Shown: one piece after another, positions 9,131-17,217 of the stretch
How positions within the stretch are numbered: the stretch's first letter is position 1
Layout of the letters: each line of letters opens with the position of its first letter
DNA from: Candidatus Poseidonia alphae
Lineage (GTDB): Archaea; Thermoplasmatota; Poseidoniia; Poseidoniales; Poseidoniaceae
Direction: 5' to 3'
DNA length: 64,000 bases
Assembly: GCA_002505405.1 (NCBI GenBank)
Contig: DAVD01000046.1
Span: 44,017-108,016 of the forward strand
The notes under the pieces: generated by a model
Databases searched by the model: none
What the model was told of the DNA's origin: nothing
Seen by the model: only the letters and a program-made list of their open reading frames with translations
Position numbers and translations under genes: made by a program

Positions 9131-10893
9131 AGGGATGCGACCAGGGCGGCTTGAGCGCCATGGACTGGACACCTGATGAAGACACACTGGACTTAATCCG
9201 TCATGTAGCCATCCAAAACGCCATCGAATACGAAGGAAAAGGAGCCATTGGTTCTGTCATTGGCCGAATCATGGGCATGCGTGCCGACCTCCGCCAACAT
9301 GGAAAAATCGTCACGGGTTTGGTAGCTCAAGAAGTCAACAAGGCAAATGCATCAGCCGCAACTGACGGTCTCGAATCGCTCCGAGAGATTCTTACAAGTG
9401 AGGCACCTCACCTCTTGGAAAAAAGGGAAGTGAAGGAACGCAGGACAGGGCTTCCCGAACTCAAAGACGCCGAGAAAGGCAATGTTGTTCTCCGCTTTGC
9501 CCCAAACCCCAACGGCCCTCTTTCATTTGGCCACGCACGAGGTCTTGTCATCAACAGCATCTATCGTGAAATGTACGATGGCGTCTTTATCCTTCGCTTT
9601 GATGATACCGATACCAAGGTCAAGCCCCCAATGCTTGAAGCATACGAGCGCATTCAAGAAGAAACTGCATGGCTTACTGGGCGTAAACCAGACCGCGTCG
9701 TCATTGCATCTGACAGAATGGATGCGTACTATGAGCATGCAACCATGATGCTCGAGAAAGGGTATGGGTATGTTTGCCAGTGTTCTGCTGAGGCATTTAA
9801 GGAACATCGAGTTGGAAAGACTGAATGCCCCTGCCGTAACCAAACGACGCATCAAAATATTGAACTCTGGCAGCAAATGCTCAATCGTGAATTCAACCCA
9901 GGCGACGCAGTCGTTCGGGTAAAAACGGATATGACGCTGAAAAACCCTGCACTCCGAGATTGGCCTGCACTGCGCTTACAAGATACTCAAGCTCACCCAC
10001 ATCCACGGAAAGAAGTGGGCTCAAAGTATGTCGTATGGCCATTGCTCGATTTCCAAAGTGCCGTTGAAGACCATCTTCAAGGCGTCACTCACATCGTCAG
10101 AGGAAAAGATCTCATGGATTCAACCCGAAAGCAAACGCTTCTCTACGAATACTTCGGTTGGAAGTATCCAGAAACCATGTACTGGGGTCGAGTAAAGGTC
10201 CATGAATGGGGTGGATTTTCCACATCGAAAATGAGATTGGATATTGAAGAAGGCAGATATCCCGGGTGGGGTGATCCACGCCTGCCTACGCTTGAAGGGT
10301 TGAAGGGACGGGGAATCTCCAATGCAGCGTTGAGGGCGTTTTGGCTCGAACTTGGAATCACACAAAAAGACATATCCGTCCCCCTCTCAACCCTCTATGC
10401 ACACAACACGAAAGTAGTGGATGCGAAGGCACCGAGGCTCTCCTTCATTCGCGATGCAGTTTTGTGTTCACTCGAAGGGGCCGAGGTACCGGAGTCGGTA
10501 TCCCACCCCGTCAATCCAAACGATGAATCAATGGGCTTACGCACCTGGGACATGACGGATGGAGCCGTTTACATTGAACAGGAAGATTGCGAAAAAGGGT
10601 CCCTCAGGTTGAAGGAATTCGCAGATGTTGACCTCCACGGCTCCAAAGCCATCATTACTTCCTTTGAACGAAGTGATAAACGTCCGATCGTTCATTGGAT
10701 TACAGAAGGAAACAGTACAGAAGGCACGCTCGTATCGACTTCTAACAATGAAATTCACGTGCAAAAAGGGCGAATTGAGAAGCACAGCCTCAAAACAGGG
10801 ACCATCGTTCAACTCGAACGAATTGGATATGCCCGTATTCAAGAGGACGGTTCGTTCATCTTGTGCCATGAAGCATCTGCTGAAGAGAAGTGA
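9127..10893 (+). CDS. gltX: Glutamate--tRNA ligase, archaeal type
   Basis: This 588-residue class I synthetase charges tRNA-Glu. In archaea such enzymes commonly also misacylate tRNA-Gln for GatDE (family knowledge; not visible here). The HIGH-type motif is RFAPNPNGPLSFGHARG at about residue 120, and the KMSKS-type motif is GGFSTSKMRLD at about residue 362. An archaeal-specific N-terminal helical region of about 115 residues precedes the catalytic core. The C-terminal 170 residues form the beta-barrel anticodon-binding part seen in archaeal GluRS and GlnRS. The insert CQCSAEAF...GKTECPCRN has four cysteines that could bind zinc. The ATG overlaps the rnhB stop; an internal ATG at 9160 (MDWTPDEDT) is possible. 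Confidence 0.94.
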   Translation: MKGCDQGGLSAMDWTPDEDTLDLIRHVAIQNAIEYEGKGAIGSVIGRIMGMRADLRQHGKIVTGLVAQEVNKANASAATDGLESLREILTSEAPHLLEKREVKERRTGLPELKDAEKGNVVLRFAPNPNGPLSFGHARGLVINSIYREMYDGVFILRFDDTDTKVKPPMLEAYERIQEETAWLTGRKPDRVVIASDRMDAYYEHATMMLEKGYGYVCQCSAEAFKEHRVGKTECPCRNQTTHQNIELWQQMLNREFNPGDAVVRVKTDMTLKNPALRDWPALRLQDTQAHPHPRKEVGSKYVVWPLLDFQSAVEDHLQGVTHIVRGKDLMDSTRKQTLLYEYFGWKYPETMYWGRVKVHEWGGFSTSKMRLDIEEGRYPGWGDPRLPTLEGLKGRGISNAALRAFWLELGITQKDISVPLSTLYAHNTKVVDAKAPRLSFIRDAVLCSLEGAEVPESVSHPVNPNDESMGLRTWDMTDGAVYIEQEDCEKGSLRLKEFADVDLHGSKAIITSFERSDKRPIVHWITEGNSTEGTLVSTSNNEIHVQKGRIEKHSLKTGTIVQLERIGYARIQEDGSFILCHEASAEEK

Positions 10894-10931
10894 AAGCAAG
10901 TTAGATAGAAGACTTCCACCGTGGGACACAC

Positions 10932-11342
10932 ATGGGCAAGACAGTTTCCAGTTTGCAACTTGAGGATGAACACACTACAATCGGGGGTCAAGACACCCTT
11001 CAAGAGGGTGCAAAACGGCTCCTCAGCATTTCAGGGGGAATCTTGATCGTCCTTGACGATGATAACCGTGTCCAGGGTGTGATCGGTCAACGCCAAATGA
11101 TCAAAGCTCTAAGTGAGGGGGTCGATGCATCCACGGCGTCCTGCCATGCCCACATGGAAATGGACTTCATGCTCGTCCACCTCGATGACCAACTCAAATC
11201 CGTTCTTGAGAACATTAAACTTCGCAGTCCACAAGCCGTCGTCGCTGTTGACGAGAATGAGGAATTTGTGGGATACTTTTCACCCAGTGATTATCAAGAC
11301 GCAGTTAATTTGGTTTCAAACCTACAAGACCTCAAGCTCTAA
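10932..11342 (+). CDS. CBS-domain pair protein
   Basis: This 136-residue cytoplasmic protein consists of two CBS motifs: residues about 14-65 (GILIVLDDDNRVQGVIGQRQMIKAL) and about 75-128 (AVVAVDENEEFVGYFSPSDYQDAV). CBS pairs usually bind adenine nucleotides and act as sensors. No fused enzyme is present, so it would act in trans on an unknown partner. It follows gltX by 38 bases on the same strand. Its stop codon abuts the stop of the convergent membrane-protein gene at 11343, with no intergenic base. Confidence 0.85.
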   Translation: MGKTVSSLQLEDEHTTIGGQDTLQEGAKRLLSISGGILIVLDDDNRVQGVIGQRQMIKALSEGVDASTASCHAHMEMDFMLVHLDDQLKSVLENIKLRSPQAVVAVDENEEFVGYFSPSDYQDAVNLVSNLQDLKL

Positions 11343-13376
11343 TCAAGCTTCAAGTCGGATCACTCGCTCGCAACCAGCACAGGCAAATCGATGCGGACGT
11401 TCAGTTGAGGTGACCGGGTTTGACACCTGACAAGCAGGACACGGAATGACTGGATAGGAGTTCTGAGGCTTGCGTGCATTACGAGGACTCAAGCGAGGAC
11501 TCGCAATAGCCGTAACCCACCAAATCAAGGAACTTGCAATCACTGCCCCACCGACAAAAATTGCCGGGTAGCCAAGAACGAGAACGAGTCCAACGACGGG
11601 GACAAGAACGAGTTCAGAGTACATGACCGTTCTTTTTCGCTGGCGAGTGATTCGCATCCCCATCATGAACGCCCCAAGTAAACCAAACACAGAAAGAAGT
11701 GTTAGAGGCATCGGCGTGAACGACACTGCTGAAGTGGGCACTGAGTTCAATCGGAATGCTTCTTCTTGGGAAATTCCTTCGCCCTCTAAGGTGATTTCAT
11801 CGCCCCATGGCATTCGGAGAACGGAGAGTTGAAACTCCGTTGATTCTCTCAATACATTGTTGCTAAGAGAGGTGAAAGAAGATGTTTTTGCGGTAAGCGA
11901 TAATGAAAAGGAACTCCAAAGGGGGGCCGGCTGAACTACGATGAACCGATTGATTAAATCCACTTGAGTCCCCTCTGCAACGACTTCGATTGTAGAAAAG
12001 CGAAGGGTGACGGGATGATTGACTACTGCATTCTCACCGTTGAGGTCCAAGTCCACTTTCAATGAAGAGAATTCCCGGAATGTTCCAAGCAAATCTTCCG
12101 CTTGAATCCCAAGTCCACCCGCGAGGTACATGGGCCCAAGGCTAACCATTTGTCGCTCAAACTCTCCAATTTCAGTCTCCTCAATTAACCGGCTCACACG
12201 GTCCTCTTCGGAAACTGCACCTTCTGAAAAGGCACGGAGGGTTGAGGACAGCGCAGGGTTCTCGTCCCCGATGTGGTCCATGCCCCATCGCATCCAAAAG
12301 GCCATTTCATCACCAATCGTCAGCGTAGTGACTTTCCTGAGGAGCAATGTATCACCATCCTTTGAGAGTTCCATTTGGATGTCCACGACAAGGGAACTCC
12401 CATCGCCGTTGGTGCGTAGGGGTTCATCTGGAGGATAATACGTCCCGGTTCCAGAATCGGTGTCAAAGGTTTCGATCTCAAACGTCGTCGAACCATTGAG
12501 TGCGGGCTGTTCAGGTTGGAATTTCAACGAAACTTCGACATTAATGGATTCGATCCCTCCAATCGCTTTGCTCCATGTCCATGTGACCCGAACAGTGTCA
12601 CCAGATGCTGTTTCAATGGGGTCACCGGTGACTTCCGCCCCGTTGACATTGAGGGATATCGATTCTGCAAGAGCCAGTGTAGAAAGACCCCAGGGGGAAT
12701 CCAATTTTACGGCTAAGTAAACGTCCGACCCTTCAACTTCTGGTTCAGGCATCATGATATCGAGCAGAGGCAGTGTTCCCTCAATTGAAGACGGGTCTTC
12801 TTCTCCACCCCATAGGAATTTGATTTCGGCATCGGTTCCTTCAGGGAATGAAAAGATAAGCGTCTGTGCTTTGAGTTCGAGGACGATGGTTGAAGATTCA
12901 GCTAGCGTAAACGATTCGTCTACGTCAATTGAGAAATCAAGAGAACCTTTCCCCTGATTGAGGAAGGCTCCGTTTGGTTCCGTTTGGGCACTGTAACTCT
13001 TGGAACCAATTGCGATGGAGGCTGTAGCGTTAATTGTTGCACCTGCTGCTCCCGAGACTTCATACTCCATCGAGAAAGACCAAGTTGAACTGGGCACTTC
13101 GCCTCCCCACGAATTGGAAAGCGTCCATTTACCGATGGTTTCTTGAGATTGGATCGAGTTTCTCATTGATACCGTTTGGGATTCAGTGCTTAATTCAGCA
13201 AAAAACGGTGTTAATTGCTTGTTGCTGTCGCTCCCAAGAAGATACAATTCAACGGTAGAGGCCTCGCAGCAAACGATGACATCGTCTTCTTCGTCAGCAG
13301 CCTGCACCGTTGGTGAAACAAATGGCAGAACCATTGTTGCAACAAGGATGAAGATGATGAATGATGCTGTACGCAT
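11343..13376 (-). CDS. Secreted/membrane protein with C-terminal zinc ribbon
   Basis: This 677-residue protein starts with a signal peptide (MRTASFIIFILVATMVLPFV, cleavage near VQAADEE). About 520 extracellular, acidic, beta-rich residues follow. Hydrophobic segments near residues 550-575 and 585-622 would carry the chain into the cytoplasm. The last ~40 residues hold a CPAC...CAGC zinc ribbon (CPACQVSNPVT, FACAGCERVIRL). The extracellular part shows no enzymatic motif. I chose the ATG at 13376; the upstream ATG at 13409 would add 11 residues containing two histidines before the signal peptide. It is the last gene of the rps15 run, 66 bases after the helical protein gene. The ribbon suggests contact with a cytoplasmic partner, but the function is unknown. 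Confidence 0.8.
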   Translation of the reverse strand: MRTASFIIFILVATMVLPFVSPTVQAADEEDDVIVCCEASTVELYLLGSDSNKQLTPFFAELSTESQTVSMRNSIQSQETIGKWTLSNSWGGEVPSSTWSFSMEYEVSGAAGATINATASIAIGSKSYSAQTEPNGAFLNQGKGSLDFSIDVDESFTLAESSTIVLELKAQTLIFSFPEGTDAEIKFLWGGEEDPSSIEGTLPLLDIMMPEPEVEGSDVYLAVKLDSPWGLSTLALAESISLNVNGAEVTGDPIETASGDTVRVTWTWSKAIGGIESINVEVSLKFQPEQPALNGSTTFEIETFDTDSGTGTYYPPDEPLRTNGDGSSLVVDIQMELSKDGDTLLLRKVTTLTIGDEMAFWMRWGMDHIGDENPALSSTLRAFSEGAVSEEDRVSRLIEETEIGEFERQMVSLGPMYLAGGLGIQAEDLLGTFREFSSLKVDLDLNGENAVVNHPVTLRFSTIEVVAEGTQVDLINRFIVVQPAPLWSSFSLSLTAKTSSFTSLSNNVLRESTEFQLSVLRMPWGDEITLEGEGISQEEAFRLNSVPTSAVSFTPMPLTLLSVFGLLGAFMMGMRITRQRKRTVMYSELVLVPVVGLVLVLGYPAIFVGGAVIASSLIWWVTAIASPRLSPRNARKPQNSYPVIPCPACQVSNPVTSTERPHRFACAGCERVIRLEA

Positions 13377-13442
13377 ATGACCGACATGACGCCGAAAGTT
13401 CTCCGGCACATAACTTGAACTCTTATTTGGGCCGAAATATGC

Positions 13443-13793
13443 TTAAAGCGCCTTCTCAAGTAGGGCGCCGAGTTCTTTTTCAAACAAGGTGACCAAGGCT
13501 TCTCCAACTTCGCCCTGCAGTTCATCGGGTAGCAACCGTAGCCCAAGGCGGGTTGCAGCACGAGTTGCTTTGAGTTCGGCGTAAATGCTCCGAGCTTTTG
13601 AATGGAAATAATAGGCAACGGCTTCTTTTATTTCTGCTTTCAAATCGGGGTCTTCGTCAACCTTTGCACGGATGTGGGTCTTGAGTTCATCCTTCACCAG
13701 ATCACGAAAGGCTTCGATAACAAGGTCTTCCGTAGACATCAGTTCTTGTATCTGATTTTGGATACTTCCAGTCAACAATCGTTCAATGGCCAT
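13443..13793 (-). CDS. Small helical protein of unknown function
   Basis: This 116-residue protein is predicted to be almost wholly alpha-helical (IQNQIQELMSTEDLVIEAFR, then KAEIKEAVAYYFHSKARSIY). It has no cysteines, no signal peptide and no membrane segment. I do not recognise the family. The ATG at 13793 is chosen; an upstream ATG at 13835 would overlap the end of the preceding gene and add 14 poorly fitting residues. It lies 25 bases after the degenerate DHH gene and two genes after rps15. In other euryarchaea this neighbourhood carries the KEOPS subunit Pcc1, but I see no Pcc1 motif here. Confidence 0.7.
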   Translation of the reverse strand: MAIERLLTGSIQNQIQELMSTEDLVIEAFRDLVKDELKTHIRAKVDEDPDLKAEIKEAVAYYFHSKARSIYAELKATRAATRLGLRLLPDELQGEVGEALVTLFEKELGALLEKAL

Positions 13794-13818
13794 GGTAAGG
13801 GCATGGGGGGATGATGTT

Positions 13819-14742
13819 TCAACCCGTCGCTTCAAGTTCCAGATCCAAATGGCCCGTTTGAAGCCACTTGTCGATCAGTTTTGATGCGTGTAAGCGTTCT
13901 TCGTCGAGCCCCTCTGGCCATGTGTGCTGCGCTGCAAAGATTTGACTCGCCAAATCGACTTCAACATCACCAACCAGCATTCTATGCCACAACAATTCCT
14001 CAAGGCGAGGTGTTGAAAGGGTCATGTCAGCCAAGCAAGGGAGTGCAAGTTCGCTTAGGGCTTGAGTTCTCTGTTCCACATCCATTCCAGACCACGCACC
14101 TTGCAATTTTTTGAGGCGACGTTCGGCGAGCCCGGGGATCATGTTAGGTTGTGGGGTTTTTACTTCGGGAAGAGCCACCATGCGAACGCTTCCTTCCTCT
14201 TTGAGGTGCATATTGACTGCGGTGTAAATGGGATCGATGGTGGTATCAAGCGAACCTCGCAACCAAAGTCCGAGGGATGAAAAGGGTCGTATTTGGCGTA
14301 CTCGTCTACCGTTTGGAGCCAAGCATGAGGCGAGGGCTGATGCTTGAATGACACAATCCAAGGCTCCATGATGAATTCTGTTTTGGGCGCCAAGTTGTAC
14401 TTGGGCTGCTAACGGCACAATACGGACCAAATCTTCCTCGTTCAAGTCCTCTAATTGCCATGTGTCTTCCTCAGGGAGAATAACAATGCCCAAACCCGTT
14501 GTGGGAGTTTCTATGGAAAGCAGTTCATCGCGTGGGCGATGATGTCCAGCAGGATAGAATCTGCGGCGATATTTGAATCCTGCATCAAGACAGGCGGCTT
14601 CCAATTGGCCGAGTGCTAAGATTCCAATGAGCGTTGATGGGGCATGAAGGTGAATCATCTTAGCGCTTTGAATGCGAGCAACCTGCTTCATGAGACGATC
14701 TTTCGATTCAACGAAAAATGACGTTTCTAAGAGGCTTCGCAT
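13819..14742 (-). CDS. Degenerate DHH-family (RecJ/Cdc45-like) protein
   Basis: This 307-residue protein has an N-terminal pattern like the start of archaeal RecJ-type DHH phosphoesterases: a helix (ESKDRLMKQVARIQSAK), then MIHLHAPSTLIGILALGQLE, then DAGFKYRRRFYP. In active family members the second segment reads HxDADGI and binds metal. Here those aspartates are replaced (HAPST), and no DHH motif is seen later. Loss of metal ligands with retention of the fold is the hallmark of Cdc45 and of catalytically dead archaeal RecJ homologues in the CMG helicase. Context agrees: it lies directly downstream of rps15, where many euryarchaea keep a recJ-like gene. The assignment is inference from motif shape plus context. 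A role with GINS/MCM is possible but unproven; neither gene is in the window. Confidence 0.55.
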   Translation of the reverse strand: MRSLLETSFFVESKDRLMKQVARIQSAKMIHLHAPSTLIGILALGQLEAACLDAGFKYRRRFYPAGHHRPRDELLSIETPTTGLGIVILPEEDTWQLEDLNEEDLVRIVPLAAQVQLGAQNRIHHGALDCVIQASALASCLAPNGRRVRQIRPFSSLGLWLRGSLDTTIDPIYTAVNMHLKEEGSVRMVALPEVKTPQPNMIPGLAERRLKKLQGAWSGMDVEQRTQALSELALPCLADMTLSTPRLEELLWHRMLVGDVEVDLASQIFAAQHTWPEGLDEERLHASKLIDKWLQTGHLDLELEATG

Positions 14743-14813
14743 GGTGGTCCCGTAACTCTTAGGTTGCTACCCCTCATCAAGTTGACCTTGAAGGAGTTGA
14801 TTCCAATTCTGCT

Positions 14814-15272
14814 TCACTCAACCATGAGGCGGAGTTCGTCTCGCTTGTAGCGCCAGTCACTTGGGAGGCGACTTTCGCCTTTGTAGTAGTTGGCCAAGCG
14901 GCGAATCTTGGATTCTGTGATCTCCAAGGCTCGCTTGTTGTGAATGTCTTTGTGGTTTCCAGAACCAAGGTGGTTGATGATGGCGACAGCCTGGCGCATG
15001 AGGTTCATCATATCCTCGGGGTAGCTACTGGTCATGTCGTTTTCTTTGAGGACTTGGCCGATGCGCATTCCAAGGACCAAACGGACGTCGGGAACGGCGT
15101 GCTTGTCCCGTAGAATTGTACCAATTTCTGCTGTGGACTTACCGGACTTGGCAAGGTCAAGAATGAGGGATGTAACGGCTGATTTGTCCGTATTGGACCA
15201 ATCAGGAGCTTCGTTTACATGGGGTCGGGAGGAGCCACTTTGGCCTTTACGGGACTTGAACATTCGTGCCAT
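14814..15272 (-). CDS. rps15: 30S ribosomal protein S15 (uS15), archaeal
   Basis: This 152-residue protein is the archaeal/eukaryotic S13/S15 form, with the N-terminal extension MARMFKSRKGQSGSSRP and the core DKHAVPDVRLVLGMRIGQVL followed by LMRQAVAIINHLGSGNHKD and KRALEITESKIRRLANYY. The last two helices bind 16S rRNA in the 30S platform. Length matches archaeal S15. It is 72 bases upstream of the DHH-like gene and likely leads that operon. It lies downstream of arcS on the same strand with an 84-base gap, which leaves room for its own promoter. Confidence 0.96.
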   Translation of the reverse strand: MARMFKSRKGQSGSSRPHVNEAPDWSNTDKSAVTSLILDLAKSGKSTAEIGTILRDKHAVPDVRLVLGMRIGQVLKENDMTSSYPEDMMNLMRQAVAIINHLGSGNHKDIHNKRALEITESKIRRLANYYKGESRLPSDWRYKRDELRLMVE

Positions 15273-15356
15273 TTACAATCACCAAGCGGCCTTCCGACTA
15301 ATCTCCCCTTCTTAACCACTCCGCAACACCATGGCGCAGAACCTTGTCATGAAGGC

Positions 15357-17216
15357 TTATTTTTTGCGTTGGTGAGACTTTGCAAGTGTGCCGGGAGTAC
15401 CCTTCCATTCCCATCCTGCGGCAACTGCCCGAGCAAGTCCCAGAACCTTCTCATCCTGGACGACAAGGAGGTCGTCCCCTTGACGAATACTCGGATCATA
15501 TGCAGCAACCATGTGGGAAAATACATCCCCTTTCCATGTGAGACCGCTCTTGATTTCAATTTTAGGCAAGGCATCATGTTCAAAGAGGAGGTCGATGGAG
15601 GATTTAGAGAATGAAAACCCATTGCGATCAATGGACCATACCGCAACTTGTACGCCCTCTTGTTCCAAACGCCAGCGAGGGACCTTACCTCGTACAGCCA
15701 CACCCTTGAGCCATTCATCACTGCGCATGTTTTTTCGAGCAATGCTCATGTAATTTGCACGAAGCCGAAGCGAATTCTTTTGGTTGCGTAGTTCATAGGT
15801 TAGGACGGCATCCTTGACGGCCAATTTCAAATCGTTCAAGGCATCATGGGAACCGGCTCCACGACCTTGTCGTGTTTCAACCACTTCGCATTCAAGGAAT
15901 GAGAGGTCCATATCGGTGTGGTTGATGACCCGTTTGTAGCCGGTCCGTTCAACAAGATTGCGAAGCATTCGTTCAACACGGGCCAATTCATCACGATTCC
16001 AATCTCCTGTGACTGGAACGTCATATTGTGAGGCAGGCCATACATCCTCGAGGTCCCGGGGTACCAACCCTAACGGCGAGGTCATCATGACTTCATGACA
16101 TGCTGTTGACTGAATGGCCTGTATGAATCGGCTGTGAGAACGAGAAAGACGGTACGGCTTACGTGCTGAACACGGAAGCAGAATCATGACTTCACGGACT
16201 TCGGAAGGCGTTTCGTATTGTGTTGTCATAAAACGTTCCCAATCCGTCACAAGCGGTTCTTCAAGCATGGTCGTCGAATAACATGGGAAACGCACATCGC
16301 GAGACACGTGTGAAGAAAGAAGCCCTTTGACCTTTGACGCAGCTTGGTCATGATACCTGAGGTGCTCCACGAGCCGAGGGCTGGAGAGCGACTGGCGTTC
16401 AACGAGAGTACGTAAGGTCCCGGTTTGAAGGGCTGAACGAACCTCGTCAAGAGACTGAAGCCAATGTCGGCTTTGGGCCTCCATGTCAGCAGTTTCATGC
16501 CCCAAAGGATAGCGTGGCCCTTGTACTGTTAACAGAACTCCAGAAGAAGATGCTTCGTGACTTCGACCCATGTCAAACAAATCCACTCCCATCCATGTCA
16601 GTACTGCTGCGTTGTCCGGTCCGCCTAAACCAGGTGTCCAAATCAATGCACCAGGGAATTGTTGTTTGAGAACCATGAGTGCATCAACCAATTTACCGGG
16701 TTGAGCCGCCAGTTGAACCGCATCTGTAAGAACAACAATTTCTGGATTCAAGTCATCATCCATGAGCGATGAATCATGATTCATTCGCTGCCAGGAGACC
16801 GGAAGCAGCGGGGAAGTTCCTTGTTCTTCTCCAGCATTAGCCTCCTCAAGAGATGGAGGGAGAACGTGTCCGATGTTCACATCATAGACCGGTGAATTGG
16901 CGCTGAAATCAGGTGGCGATAACGGGCACCGTGCTGTGAGTTGTAGGCGGGCGGGAAGTTCGTTTGTTTTTTGAGTTTCAAACGATGCATATGCGATGTC
17001 AAGCGAAGGGTCGCCCTCCATGAGCACAAGGCATGGCGTGGTACTTGCTGGTGCCTTTCGGTCACCTAAGCCCCATATCCGAGCAAATCGAAGCCGGTGA
17101 AGGACTGTGCGTGCAAGAGGGCCCGTCATGGTACGGCGTGCCGCCTTTGCTTCTTCAAGGGTTTGAACAACATTTAGCAGTGAATTTGAAAGACTTCGCC
17201 GCTGCCCCAAAGCCAT
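15357..17216 (-). CDS. arcS: Archaeosine synthase ArcS
   Basis: This 619-residue protein carries the ArcS signature PC-x3-KPY-x2-S-x2-H as PCSARKPYRLSRSH (residues 348-361), followed by the core segment SPLGLVPRDLEDVWPASQYD. ArcS converts preQ0 at position 15 of archaeal tRNA to archaeosine; the signature lysine is reported to attack preQ0. An N-terminal TGT-like domain is recognisable (GVDLFDMGRSHEASSSG, residues 210-226), and the C-terminal ~80 residues fit a PUA domain. Start choice matters: the ATG at 17216 overlaps the divergent start at 17215, and the next ATG (17129) would lose 29 residues of a helix. The in-frame extension to 17399 runs antisense through the neighbouring signal peptide and is rejected. 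arcTGT is not in the window. Confidence 0.9.
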   Translation of the reverse strand: MALGQRRSLSNSLLNVVQTLEEAKAARRTMTGPLARTVLHRLRFARIWGLGDRKAPASTTPCLVLMEGDPSLDIAYASFETQKTNELPARLQLTARCPLSPPDFSANSPVYDVNIGHVLPPSLEEANAGEEQGTSPLLPVSWQRMNHDSSLMDDDLNPEIVVLTDAVQLAAQPGKLVDALMVLKQQFPGALIWTPGLGGPDNAAVLTWMGVDLFDMGRSHEASSSGVLLTVQGPRYPLGHETADMEAQSRHWLQSLDEVRSALQTGTLRTLVERQSLSSPRLVEHLRYHDQAASKVKGLLSSHVSRDVRFPCYSTTMLEEPLVTDWERFMTTQYETPSEVREVMILLPCSARKPYRLSRSHSRFIQAIQSTACHEVMMTSPLGLVPRDLEDVWPASQYDVPVTGDWNRDELARVERMLRNLVERTGYKRVINHTDMDLSFLECEVVETRQGRGAGSHDALNDLKLAVKDAVLTYELRNQKNSLRLRANYMSIARKNMRSDEWLKGVAVRGKVPRWRLEQEGVQVAVWSIDRNGFSFSKSSIDLLFEHDALPKIEIKSGLTWKGDVFSHMVAAYDPSIRQGDDLLVVQDEKVLGLARAVAAGWEWKGTPGTLAKSHQRKK

Positions 17217-17217
17217 G
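17214..17217. other. Overlapping divergent start codons (CATG)
   Basis: The palindrome CATG holds the ATG of arcS on the reverse strand (17216-17214) and the ATG of the surface protein on the forward strand (17215-17217). If both starts are right there is no intergenic DNA, so each promoter lies inside the other gene's coding sequence. Later starts are possible: ATG 17224 forward and ATG 17129 reverse. Confidence 0.55.
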
